From: Pterois miles
Taxonomy: Eukaryota > Chordata > Actinopteri > Perciformes > Scorpaenidae
DNA: 64,000 bases
NCBI GenBank assembly: GCA_947000775.1
Contig: CAMQGK010000637.1
Location: 20,297,001-20,361,000, forward strand
Reading direction: 5' to 3'
Shown: positions 12,008 through 25,800 of the stretch, one piece after another
Position numbering within the stretch: position 1 is the first letter of the stretch
Layout: each line of letters starts with the position of its first letter
Translations under genes and position numbers: made by a program
The notes under the pieces: model-generated
Database searches by the model: none
What the model saw: the letters and a program-made list of their open reading frames with translations, nothing else
What the model was told of the DNA's origin: nothing

Positions 12008-15000
12008 GCAGACTGGAGTACATGCCAGCTGAATGAAAACGCCATTTGTGGCCAAGGTTCACGTTGGCGTCTTGTGGACTGTATTCGCAGCGATGGCAAG
12101 ATTGTGGAGTTGCAGAAGTGCGAGCAGGTAAACACTGAAGTTCATAATGGCATCCTGCAGTTTCAAAATGTGATCGCACAATTGTAATCATAAAAGCATC
12201 ATGTTTTGTCAGTTATTCACTCGAGACAGGGAGATATAAGCAGACATTTTATAAATCTAATGTTTATTCCTGTCATAGAACATATATTTGGAAATCTTAA
12301 CCAATGCAGATGGGGCCAAATAGCAGAGTCTAAACAGGGACGATTGGAATACTGTAATTCAAAATTGTTTTTTTTTTTTTAAGTATGAATTATTGATTGA
12401 TGCTGCAGTACTCCACCTCCTCTTCTGTTCCCACTGACTTATACATTATTGAAAACCCCAGTTGCCCAATTTGCTTAAGTGAAATGGCTCTAACACCTTT
12501 ATGTTTTACTAAGCAGTTTGCCACCAAACCAACTTAATGTAATTGCCTTGAATTAATCGTGCATAGATAAGATAGATGGTGGCATTCAAGAAGCTGCAAG
12601 TTACTGTAAACTCAAATAACAATACTATTTCTCTCTGATGAGTTACGAACTGGATGTCAGTCTTGTTGCACAACCTGCAGTTAACTTCCAATACACCCAG
12701 AATCATATTACACGCTGAGTGAAGTGAGTTTTTATGGGGATGAAGGCTGTGATGTTCTTGCCTCTGTGGTAAAGGGATAATTTGGGTGTTTCAAAGTGGG
12801 GTTGTATGAAGCACTTATCCATACTCAGGGTATTACCTACAGTAGGTGCTGCCAGCATTGAGACACAAACAGGAGCACAAAGCAATACAGTCCTGTGGAC
12901 AGCAGAAAAACATATTTTAGCTGCCTGAAAGTACATAAAAAGAATAAGTTTCACTTCAGTTCAGTTCCCCATCAGAAAGAAGGAAAGGGCTAGCTGACAG
13001 CAAGATAAAGCAGTGAAAATATTCTAAATATAGCGCACGCTTAAACAGATATCAGTGTCTATTAGTTGGCTAATGTGCATTTTTCTGCGTCCCCATTCAT
13101 AGCACTGTATTGCTTTCCTCTGGTGTCAGTACGCCTGTCTGTTTCCCCAAACTAGGGGCGTGCCGACCATCATCCACTGATTATGGATAAGCACCTCATA
13201 CAACACCACTTCAAAACACCCAAACTATCCCTTTAGTATGATGTACATTAACATTGTTATTCCCAATGTTGAATGAAAGAATGTAGCTCACTAACATTTG
13301 AAAGGGAGGTTAATGATAAAATTGTTTAATTACTGCATCTTCACTGTCCTGAAATGACAGTGCTATTTAAAATATGGAAATGTGGGCGCTCCTTCTTTCT
13401 TGTTAGTGAGAATAATTAGCTGGCCGTCCTCACAGCTCTGCTCCTGTTTTCTACAGTTCGGTCTGATCAACACGTGGAGGCTGTCGGAGAGCTGCGTGGT
13501 CGACTGTCCTGTCAGCTGCATGCCCTCCGAATGGTCGCCGTGGGCAGAATGTTCTCACACCTGTGGTAACGAAGGTAAACAAATAAGAAAACAAGCTTTA
13601 CTCAAACCAGCGGGAACACCAACCTGATAAACAGACACCGAGTCGACCACGTGTGCAGCGCTTCGTTATTCCTTCCACTCAGGCATTCACCAAGAGTTTG
13701 AATTGTGCATGAATACATTTAAATGCATTAAAATATTTACGAGTATGTGTAATCCAAACCCTTATTATACAGGGAAACAGTGTGCTGCTGAGGTTTTTTT
13801 TTTTTTCAATAATGTATGTAGTAATATTCCCACTTATCTTTCTGTATGAAGTTTTGTTAATTAACACGGGCAACTTTTCTTTATGAGGTTAGATTTTAAG
13901 AACAGCAGGTTCATTTCAAGTAGACATTATACAGCTCACCTTTATGGACTTCATAAATGATTCAGTGTTCCTAAATAAAACATGTGCTCTTCCTCTGCAT
14001 GATGTCAAAAATGCAGTTCATAATCACAAACCTGTGGCATGCTCATCATCACTTTAAGACAACCATGTTATAACCTCATGCAATATACAGAAGTTAATGA
14101 TTTAACCTGGATGCATATATTGTTCCTCCCAAAGTCAATCTCCCAGACAGAAAGTGTGTTATTATCTTAATTAGAGAGCCTCAACAACAGCATCCTCAAG
14201 TTCGTTCGTTTTAATTTGTCCTATCAGCTATCTGTCTCCTCACAGTTAACCCCTCATTCCAATAAGCTCACACTTACACAGGCTTTCAACTGGGGATTTA
14301 AACTCAAGACTCTGTCTGTCTCTGCTCTGTCATTGTTGCTGTGACACTGTTTCTGCCACTCTCTCTGTTCATTCCCACACATTGCGAAACACATCTGTCA
14401 GCCTTGATGAGGGATTTGCGTCGTATCTGTGTCAGACGACGCAAGGATCTTGTTCTGTCAGGATCCCATTGGGAGCGCTAATGTTTCGGTTTGATTTTTT
14501 TTAGATGGCAGAGCTGAACGTCCTTTTGCTGTGTCTGCCTGGGGCCCGCGGATCTCAGCATCTCCCCTGGCATAGCACAAACACGCAACTTCTGTCTTAA
14601 CTGGATAGCTGATGGAGGCCATGCCTTCTCTGAGCCTCACAGGACCCTGAGCCGTGACAGCATAGCAGAGCCACTCTCTGGCCAGTCCTTTTTACTGTCG
14701 CCACTCACCAAACTTTCGCTGCTTTCACCCGTTATTAATGGCTCACTTGAACAAAACAATTGTGTTGGAATCCGTTGGATCTGAGCATAAAGTGGCACAT
14801 ATGTATGGTGCCAATTCCTTTTTGTCATGAGGAAAACATTTCACGGGCTGAGGAGAAGGCACAGCCTTTTTTAACCCGTAAATAAATGATCATCATTCAT
14901 TTCAGCTACTTGTGACTTGTTATTTTATGGGGCCTTATGTTGATGATGCATTTATTTCTCTCGCCCTGACTCACATGTAGTTTACAGTCCCACAGTGTTT

Positions 15001-16817
15001 TTGTTCTTTATTCGCGGAGTCCTATTAAAAGTGGCCCTGAATGTCATTATATCTGAGATTCATACATACGAATACATACAAATGCATAAAGACTATTCAG
15101 CTTGAACATATAAGCTCTATACATACAGTTTACAAATATCCTTGGTACCTCCCCTGATATTTTGTTCTTGCTAACTGTGTGTTGGTGTTGATGTTCTGCA
15201 GGTCAGTCCATGCGCACACGGAGAATCTTGCAGGAGGCTCATGAGGAGGGTCGGCCCTGTCCCAACCAGCTCACCCAGGCTAAGCCATGTCCCATAAGGC
15301 CTTGCTATATGTGGCTGCTGAGTGACTGGTCCCCGTGCACTGTTGAGGTATGACCTGCACTGTGAATGCTAGATCGCAGGTAGGGCTGTCACTGTATATT
15401 GGTATTGACGTGATAATCATGATATTTAAAAATGAAATATTGACATGTTAATAATACACATGTTAATATTGTGTAAATAATTCAGCACCTCTTAAACCAT
15501 ATTATATATACAGTTATGGTGACAGACTCTCTTTCCACCTCCCTATTTCAAAATAAATTTGACTGATTTCAAGTTTTTCTATAGATATCGCGACAATATC
15601 GTTTTTGTGAATTCTTTTGGCCAAGATATAATTGTGAATTGAAAATATGACATTTTGACAGCCCTAATTGGAGGTTACAACTTTCTATCTCCATGTGATG
15701 TTAAAAAAAAACACTCTTGGTTTTGACCATCCGTTTTTCTCTGCATCTTGAAATATGTGCAGTTTGGATTGACATCATTCTTTTTAACTACTAGTACTGC
15801 TATTTTACGGAGCAGCAGGCGGCAGTAACTCAAAGGAACGTTGGGAAAAAAAGACTCCTCATGCGTAATCATGGATGTAAACAAAGCAAGTTTCACAATT
15901 ATCAAAATATTTATTGCCTTTGCAAATGTTTTATGAAGAGGGAAATGCATTGTTAGCCTTTAAAAACACACACAATGTGCCTTGCTGAGTAATGCTGAAT
16001 GTAAGCAAACACTTTTTTGTAAATGATGTTATGCAGACAAGTGTTAAAACTCAGAGAAATGTGTGTTTTTGTCCAGTGATTCTCAAAGTGGCATCCGTGT
16101 AGGGTGCCCATGGGTGTCCATGAAAATTTTCAGAACATTAGATTTTGTATTTTTTTAATCTAAAGTGTAGTAGTTCATAGATTACTCTCTACTATAACAA
16201 ATCTATAACTCTGCAAATTTGCTTAATGGTCGTGTCTGGAAGGTAAATTTTAAGTTGTTGCAAAAACATGCAACCTACCTAACCTTAACTATTCAAGGTT
16301 AATGCCTTAACCTTAACCATCTCACAAGAGTTTTGCAGTTGGGGGTTTACCTTGTTGATACAGCCATGTTTGATACATGTCTAACATATTTCTAATGTAT
16401 TTCTTGGTAACACTTCATTTTACAGATCCAATTTAGAAAATTACTTTATTACAAACATTATTTAATAATTTTATGGTAAAATAGCACATGATGGTTAAAA
16501 TAGGGCCCTCAAGCTTGAGAAGTGAGTGTGTGCTGCTCTTCATCGGCGGTAGAAAACCAAAACTAATTGAAGACACTTCTGATCAGGCATAGATCTCACC
16601 ATTGTGACTTATTGTCTACACAGATGTAACCTGGTAGCTAATGTAATGATTCAGTTTTTTTTTTTTTTTTTTTTATTTAGATATTATTTGCTGAGTATTA
16701 CCTATTTATTAGCAGACATGGAAATAAAACATATCACTTAACTTTGACTGAGGACTTTCCTCCTATCTAACTCATGGTGAGGAAACCTCTTTTGGTAAAT
16801 TGCACAAAAAGGTCATA

Positions 16818-16859
<42 letters not shown>

Positions 16860-19800
16860 CGTGTTCCTGCAGGGTGCAGAGTGCGGCGAGGGGCTTCGGA
16901 GAAGGAGCCTGTCATGTGTCGTCCACCGGGGTCGCTGGCCCGAGTCGCCTCCTCAGCCGGTGGACGAGGGGCTTTGTGGAGACAAACTGAGGCAGGAGAT
17001 CCAACAGGAGATGGAGCGGCCCTGCTTCGTGCCCTGCCCAGGTAAAGCTGCACTGATATACTGTATTAACATCAACAACGTCAGACATGCAGTATAAGAA
17101 GTGTTATTATTGATATAATTACATGAAGTGTACAGTATATTATTGTGTGATCTGCTCAAATAGAGCAAAACTACGTGATTGCATGAATTATTAATTACTG
17201 TAATCTTTCTGGATTCATAATGCCGATATTAATTTGGCCTGGGTCATTTGCATCATAATCGATAATCTTGTTTTTGAACGCAAAGTCATTTTCTGGAATG
17301 TGTCGATGCGCTGTAACCAATTGGTTGACATTTTCAGCTGCTAAATAATTATTGCAAAATCAATCAAAGTTATAGATTAACTAATGACCCTTTTAGCTCG
17401 ACATTTACTGGTCAAACACCTCCGACAACAACTTGGTAAAAAAAAAAAAAAAAGCAAAACACAATTTCCACTTGGATAGGAGAAAGTTCACATTTTTGTT
17501 AATACAGTAAAGAGCATCAATGCTGTGAAAGTCAATACTGAGGAGCTAAATGAGAGACAGATTTTACGATCAATTACCTGACAAGGATATCGATTTCTTA
17601 CACTGCGTTACGTAACAACCCATACAGAGTGAAAAATCACCCTGTGCTTACTGAAACAATTAACACCTACGGGAATTCTGCCTGCCTGTGTGCAAAAGCA
17701 ATGATTTTGTAACAGCAATAATGCAACAACAGAGTGAAGGAAGTTTTAAGTAATAACATCTTTGTTCACATTCATGGTTTATTTATTGCTATTACAAAAG
17801 CAGTATATGATAACAAATATTGATAACATAGGCAAAATTCGGATTTGGACGTCCCATGCAGCCACCACTCAAGGGTTAGGGTTCAACCTTCCAGAACTCT
17901 AACCCTAACACCATAAACCGCAACACACATCACATATCACAATGGTTTTAAGACAAAAAATATGATTTTTATTTTCATAAATAACTGTGTTAGTTATAAT
18001 ATAAATAAACAATTGATCCCTGATATTGTTTACACTTTACAGTTTCACCTCAATGGGAGTTACAGAGGTGAAAAGTTTGTTTCTTTATATATTTGTTTAT
18101 TCATGTCTTACCTCATTGCAGACAAGTAGAAAGGGTGCCCACCAACATTTTCTTTTTTTTATTTAATTTTATTGATTTATTTTTAGAGGGCAACAAGCGC
18201 CCTCCACAACATAGTGCCCTAAGTGACCACCTATATGACCTATGCCTTAATAAGCCAGCCTTGCTCATCATAATTTAACACAACTTTATTTGAGACCTGT
18301 AAAATGACATGCAAAGATCCACCACCTCCAGAAAAGTATGTTTGGGTTGAGTCCTTAGATAGAAATCTAAAGGGAAACAAAATGGGAATATTACAGTTTG
18401 CCTCATTTGCTATGAAATGAATATTAGCTTATTTAATTAACCAATAACACCTAACCTCAACTGAAATTGGTTGTTGATTATGCTGATTATATGCTGTGTT
18501 TGTGTCACAAAAACTGCAGATGTGTTATAATCTATAATTTAGCAAATCTGCATGAGAAATGAAGGCAGTGGGTGGCTGAAAAACACTATGCCCTCTACGG
18601 TATATATTATTATGGGAGCTCAACACAGTAATTTGTGCCTTTATGTAATTTCTAACATCACTATACTACAACTGATGATCATTAAAATATCTTTGCAGTA
18701 ACTTGAAAATGAAATGAAATATGTCTGTCAGCACTGTATCTGTGCCTCCTTGACTTTATTCAGCTTTATTTTATTTTTTTTTAATAGTATGATAAAATAT
18801 ATTGTTGTTTCCAGGCGGAAACCTCTGGTTTTGAGAAGTGAAGCCAAAGCTTAAGTGTCTTAAACCTGCATTATTTCTAATAGCCAGCAGGAGGCGACTC
18901 CTCTGGTTGCAAAAAGAAGTCTGACTGTATAGAAGTCTATGTGAAAATGAGCCTACTTCTCTCTTGATTTATTACCTCAGTAAACATTGTAAACATGAGT
19001 TTATGGTCTCAATCACTAGTTTCAAGTGTTCTTCAATAAAACATGATGTTCATTTGATTATATTCCCATTTAACATGGACCACAGAGCAGGGTATTCTTT
19101 AGGGTGTGGCTACGTTATGATTGACAGGTTGCAGCCATGGCGTTGTCTGGTCTGAGAGTCGTCCGTGTTTTCATTTTACAACTTTAACCCTTTCACAGTG
19201 TATTTTCACTTCATGAAAGTTTATAACATTTTGGTCGCCTAAAAATGTCTTTCGGCATTTGGTTGTACTCAGCTCCGCCCTCTCATGTCACTTCTGGAAG
19301 CAAAAAAACTAGATGGTCATGGTCAAAATGCTGAACTCGGCTTCAGGCTTCAGAACTGTGGTCCACTTATCAATGGGTGACGTCACGGTGACTACATCAC
19401 TTCTAAATGTGGACTGGCTTGCGGATCACAAGTGCATCACAGGGCTGCACGGTGGCGCAGTGGTTAGCGCTGTTGCCTCTCAGCAAGAGGAGGTTCGATT
19501 CCGGATTGGGGCTCTTCTGTGTGGAGTTTGCATGTTCTCCCCGTGTAAGCGTGGGTTTTCTTCGGGTGCTCCGGTTACTAACTGTAAGCGTGGGTTTTCT
19601 CCGGGTACTCCGGCTTCCTCCCACAGTCCAAAGACATGCTGATTAGGTTAATTGATGACTCTAAATTGCCCATAGGCGTGAATGGTTGTCTGTCTATATG
19701 TTGTCTGTCTCTATGTGCCCTGCGATGGACTGGCGACCTGTCCAGGGTGAACCCCGCCTTCGCCCAATGCCGGCTGGGATCGGCTCCAGCCCCCCCGTGA

Positions 19801-22800
19801 ACGGGATAAGCGGTTGATGATGGATGGAAGTGCATCACAGAATTTCAGTCTTAGACAGATTACACCACTGATAATTTAACATAATTTGAGATTCCCTGTC
19901 CTGGTCAGTAATCACTTCATTTAATTATTTAATAAAGTAAATCAGGTGCTCATTACACAGAGATTACATATAAACCCTGAATGAATGGACTTGTATTTTC
20001 ATGTGCTTAAAACAGTTAGCAGTACAGCACTGTGTAGCTGCAGCCACTGCTGGCAAGGACAGGAGAGATCAACTTGTTTCCCTTGCAGTTTTAACAGTGT
20101 TACTGCATTCACTGTTGGCAGTCTGCGGTACACATCAAACCACATGCACGCTGTTTTCTGTGATGGATAATGATAAAAATGCACCAGTGCAGGCAGAGAG
20201 CTGCCGGCACTGTGCCTGTGTGCTGAGCCTGAACAGTGGAGAGGACTAGATAGTGAAAACTTGAAAAAATAAAAAATAGTTGATTTACTGTTACTTTATG
20301 TTCTGTCTGGTTTAGTCTCCTCCATTGTTCAAGTAGACAATTCAGGTTTGAGTCCACTTAACTGGCTTCAGTATATTCAAATTGACACTGCAGAGAAAAT
20401 CTAACCTTTTTAGACTTTTTGAAAATTAGGGAAACACTGACATCAAATTGTCATTTACTTTTTATTGTTCATTTTGACAAGCAAATTAGGGTCCTATAGC
20501 ATGAAGCATTACATGGTTTTTACCTGTATCTGATCAGTCTTATCATCTAACTATAAAGTGAGAAATCTCTGCCTGTCCGTCCTTCGTATACCTCGAGAAA
20601 CACTCATTCGATGGACTTCACACTTGCTGGGTGTATTGCTCAGGACCCAAGGGACTGCAGTGTCGAATGTCATCCCAGTCTCATGGCAAAGTGTGTAATG
20701 GACCCGCATGTCCACTGGAAGAAAACATGTCAGTGTGATGTGAGTATCACGCCTGCATGAAGAGGGCGGGTGGGGAGATGGGTCAAACTGAATTTTCAAC
20801 TGGGACACCCGTGTTCAAGACTGGTGTTTTGTTTTGCAAGATACATTAGTGACGTTTCTCCTGTGTTTTGTGGTGACAGTTGTCACAGGTTTCCTTTACT
20901 GCCGTTACATTCATCCACTGTTGTAAATCAGGTCAACTGGACGTAGAAGGTTTCTTGAAGACGTTTCACCTCTCATCCGAGAGTTCTGAACTGATGAAGC
21001 CTCTCGGATGAGAGGTGAAACGTCTTCAAGAAACCTTCTACGTCCAGTTGACCTGATTTACTACAGTGGATGAACGATGACCTGGATGAATGAGAATCTT
21101 CATGGATGCCGTTACATTATTTCCGTATGTGTTTTACTTAGTTTACATATGAATTTAAGTCCAACCATGAAGTTTTCCCTGAACCCATTAAGACCAGATG
21201 CTACATTTGCACAATTCTGCATTTAAGACCAGATGCGACATGCACGTTTTAGACATTTTCAATTCAGTACGATAATGCCATATAGTGACTATATATTACA
21301 AACCCATTTTTTTATGCACTACCATTTAAGGCATTGCAATGTTTTATTACCATGCTACTTTATGTTTTACACTGTGAAAAACACACCACTGTAAAATGAT
21401 TCAGAATTTCTTTTTTTTCTTTTTCCTTTTTGTTTAATTAAAAAGAAAATGGATTTTTTGGTTATTATCAAAGCCAAAAGTTTAAGCTATCTAATGTTTT
21501 TTTTTTATTTCATCTTTCTGTCTCCTACTGAGAAATAAAGCTTTTTGGCGGACCCGCAGGTCTTAATAGGTTAACCTAATTAAGTGGTTTTGTTGCCTAA
21601 TCCTAAATGAGCTTCGTTGCCCTTTGCAGATGCTGCACGCTCATACAGGCATGTAATAATCCCACCTCACTGAGGCAAAATGTGACACTGACACATTATC
21701 CTCTGGTGGACCGATGGGTCTATTACACACTTTTGCACAATACTGAGTTGCGAATGTGGTGCAGTTTGACCAGATGGTGGCGTTTTGGGCTGTAACTTAT
21801 GAACCTTAACTTCCAGAAACAAAATATTTTGTTTTTTCTTTGGGTCCCGATAAATATATCCATATAAGCCCCACCCATTTGCATCTCACTTGATTTTCCA
21901 CCATTTGAAATTGTGTCCAAATCTTATTTTTTTGATACTTCTCCTACAAATTTTGAGCAATTGCCACCTAATTTGGTACAGAAAATCTTTGGACCAAGCC
22001 AGAAATAGTTACTTCTTTGGATTTTTGATGTTCCATAGAGTTTTGCTATTGCTGGCCCTTAAAGTTAGCTCAAATGCTGTAGGCAGGGCTTATATTATAA
22101 AAAAAAAGTCATATCCCTTGAATGTTTTGTGCTATTGTGACTATACAAAAGCATGCTCAGGGTGCACATTTGGGGGACATGTGTGGATTTGATGTCTGAG
22201 TAATCATGCCAAATTTTGTGCCATTTGGCCAATAGGTAGCGCTGTAGCAGCATCATCTAACTAAAAAGGTAGTATTCTCTGTCTTTGTATGTACAGTATG
22301 TATGCATAATGTGTAACTGTCCTTTATATCTCGAGAGCTGTTCATACAGTCAGCTTCACACTTGGCGAGTGCGAGCAGCCATACCGTGGTTCTCAACAAC
22401 GCTGCAAACAGCACTTCTGGGGGCCAAACAGTCGGCCTGTTTTGGACGGGCACGCTTTCTGAACGGGCGCTGCACTAGTTATAAAAATCAGCACAGCTCC
22501 AAGAAGCCAGCAGATCATAGTCAACTGACATCCCATGATGCCAGCTGGTATTTTTCCTTTTATCCATTTTTAGGCCACAGTGTGGATATAGCATTTTCCG
22601 TTTGCGAGGGAGCTTCTGGCCAGCTGACAGCAATGACCTGCTTCACTTGCCACTGTCTGGCTTTCCACACTGAAAATAATGAAGCTTTACTGTCCGTAGG
22701 CACACTTAGTTTGCATGCAAGCCAGCTACACAAGGAACAATATATCCATTTTTTGATTTTTTGAAAGAGAATCACAATCATTATCACCTGAAAAAAAAAC

Positions 22801-25800
22801 AGCTCTGGTCTCCTTTGCCATGGATCTGGCCAAGCGAGGCTTTTGTTAGCTTTTGCCATGACGAGACCATCTTGCATTGCTTGCTTTCTGCTCATCCATC
22901 TCTCGCTTTCCTCTGATCCTCGCCTTGATTCATCACTCAAACCGCCTTTGCTGTGAGCCTTGGCTCAGGATCAAAAGTGTTTGATGGCCACAGCAGATGT
23001 GTGTGTTTTTGTGTCCATGTGTCTGTCTGTATGAAGGTGGCAGGCGCAGTGAGGGGGGCCAGGGGAAGGGTTGTCAACACGTATGTGATGTATAGTATGT
23101 GTCTTGCTGTTTGTTGTATCCTGCAGCTTTAACCACAGCATGTTTCCACAGATGCAGCAGCATGAGGGAAGAGCCGATAGAGTCGATCCGTGTACATAAA
23201 GATGAAAGATAATGATATGCGTCAGTCCACATACAGTCACTAATGGGCATTCAAGGCAGAGAATCAGAGGCTTCTTCTGGCTGAGGGTCTGTGACAGCGG
23301 GTGATTTTATCACTACAAGCTGACCCTATCGAGGATTTCATGGGTTATTAAAGCTTGACCTTCAAGAAAGTATTCACATGTTATTTGTAGACTCACAGAA
23401 TACATCAACCAGCGTTTATATACTAAAACATTTCACAAATGAAACACGTCTAAGAGACAGTGTCAGTATCGGGTGTTGCCTTTACAGTTGGGCTCAGAGC
23501 TTGTATAATTTATAACTCTAGTTGGTCTATTACTTCTGAATACCCACTGGGCCGTCTGAGTAATTTGTTTTTGTGCATTTGGTACATTATCAGCCACAGA
23601 CGTGTGCTGAAGTTCTTTCCGATCTCTTTTAAATGTTCCTGGAGCTAGCAGGGGAGCCAATAAATTGTTCCCTGAAATAGTGTTGGCAAGCTGGATGTAA
23701 ACCACCCGCAAGTATCTGAAAAAGAGAGTCTGACAGTGTTATTGATTAAGTTGTGCCTATCAGTGATGCTTTTCCGTCTCTGTTTGCCCTCAGGGGACTG
23801 CCATTTGACGGTATGGTCGTCTTGGAGCTCTTGCCAGCTGACCTGCCTGGAGGGGCGGAGTTTTGAGACCACCGGTCGCCAAGCTCGATCCAGAGCTGTG
23901 ATCATTCAGGTCATGGAGAACCAGGGTAGCTGCCCACATCAAGTCTTCGAGACTCAGCCCTGTAAAGGTACTGAAGAAACACATTCAGATGCTGAAAAAC
24001 TTAATTTTATTGACATATAGTGATGAGAGTCGTCTTAACCTGATTTTAAAGCCTTACTTAAAGCGACTACAATCAATATTGTTATATCAGCAATGGCTGC
24101 TTGTAGGTGAAAAGGGTTGAGTGTGATGGAAGTGAATTATCCCTCTGCAACTCAGTTGTTGTTTTGGTGTTCCTGCAGCTGTTTTCAGTGAATAAGCTCT
24201 GATAAACCCACTATATGCTACCTGCTCAGCACCAAACAGCAGATGTACAAAGCTAATGAGTGGCTGCTGAACGTAGCGGATCATTTATCAGCTAAACAGC
24301 CAAGTATTTCCCTCAGGAGTCGGGGGGGTCCAAAAACAGCCTAAAGGAGAGTGAATTTTGGACAGAAGCTACAATTGAATGCTAATGCTGCCTTGTGTGT
24401 GGTTGATATGAAAATATTGTTAACGTGTTAGTTCACTGACCTTAAGCAGACTTACAAATCTATCTTATAATGAGGTTTAAAAACGTAAAAAAAACATGAA
24501 AAGCATTGTTTCACTGACCTCATCTGGTTGAATGCTTCATACACATGTTACCATACCCGGCTGCGATATCAAAGTGAACTGGACACACCCAAAGTACACT
24601 TCTGCATCACTGGGGGAGAACCTCAACCACTGGAGGTCAGCAAAAACTAGGTTTCAACTGCTGTTGAGGTGACCTTTCTAGAATATGGATATTTAAAAGG
24701 TGCTAAATGCTATATTTGGAGCATTTCTATTGCCTCCGCATGGCTCTCAACATGGCGACAGCTGAACAGGTGGCTAACAGTGATAAACGCGTGTAACAAT
24801 GAAAAGAAAGGCAACAGTGATAACAGAGCTAAGTGTTAACCGAGGGTGGGTGCTACGCTTAGTTAGTTGGGACAACATTATCAGCTGTAACCGCCATATG
24901 AGAGCAGTGCAGCGCGGCGGCCGTGAGCTAACCAATAGGGTACGCGACAGGCCTGGCTATGTCAACAAATCAGTTCTGACTACAACATAGACAGAGGGAG
25001 AGTGACTTCATTCTACAATTTTACATAGAAAATAGTTGTTTGCTGCTATATTAATGGTCCATATATTATATCGAGAACCTTTAAGCTGGGTACAACCCAA
25101 CATAACTGGCGGCATCAAAGGCTGCCTGTTATGTCGCCTCGCGTTGCCTTTGTTTTGGCTGACAAGTTACACCCCAACGCACAGCAAAGACTACAGCCGA
25201 TGTCCAGTTAGTACCTATGCTCTGCGCCTGAGTGAGCTTAAATAACTCTCCACACCAACAGGCAGTTGGTCTGGAAGGAAACCAGGAGATCAAGGACGAT
25301 GGATACACAAGCCGTTCTCATGATACATACAAGAAATACAGCAGCATTTGCTGACCATTTTCACACCACTCTCACTCACCACTTTTGTAGCTTCATTCCA
25401 GATGGCCATGTTGTTGTGAAAATATCTGTGTATGGGAATGATCAGATGTGATGAAGATGAAAAATGAGAAGAGCCGTCTGTTTGCACTCTTGACGTTACT
25501 CGTTGGCTTGCCTTCCTCACGTACGTTTTTCTTCTTTTGCACTGATTTGTTGAAGCTGAACTGCCAATAAGAGGAATTTCTCTCACCGACGTGGGCCTCC
25601 ACCGATTCAATATGTATTTCAGCCGAAAAGCCTCCAACACGAGCAGACCAGAGCCGACAGTGCGAGACACACCAGAAAAACTGGCCGATGGACGCTCACC
25701 AGTGGTCCCAAAGTCTTTGGTGTGACAGAGCCCTCAAGACCGACAGCCTCTGATCCTCACAATGGATCAACAAAGCGGAAATCGTCTCGTAATTAGCGCT

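Larger units (their letters stand above)
15348..16872 (+). other. thsd7b intron with a small MITE
   Basis: Holds the tagggctgtca MITE at 15381-15666, a poly-T run near 16655-16673, and a (TG)n tract at 16821-16858 next to the acceptor. No coding sequence seen. Confidence 0.7.
17042..23793 (+). other. thsd7b intron (6.75 kb), repeat-rich
   Basis: Holds a repeat-like block at about 18830-19330, a SINE with target duplication at 19430-19840, a long hairpin at 20910-21074, and two distantly related GAGA...CACACTTG-type repeats at about 20545-20710 and 22260-22440. No additional thsd7b exon fits the frame, since exon g ends and exon h starts in phase 1. Confidence 0.7.

Noticed and set aside
11852..12191. 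Several overlapping frames rich in His-Thr or Cys-Val
   Set aside because: They are translations of the (TG)/(CA) microsatellite. Only the + strand exon 12012-12127 is real.
19443..19530. tRNA gene (A and B boxes present)
   Set aside because: The tRNA-like head is attached to a SINE body and tail with flanking target duplications, and no tRNA cloverleaf is kept.
22285..22764. 159-codon + strand frame
   Set aside because: Starts in repeat-like sequence, no recognisable domain, inside a thsd7b intron, and no splice sites in the phase needed.
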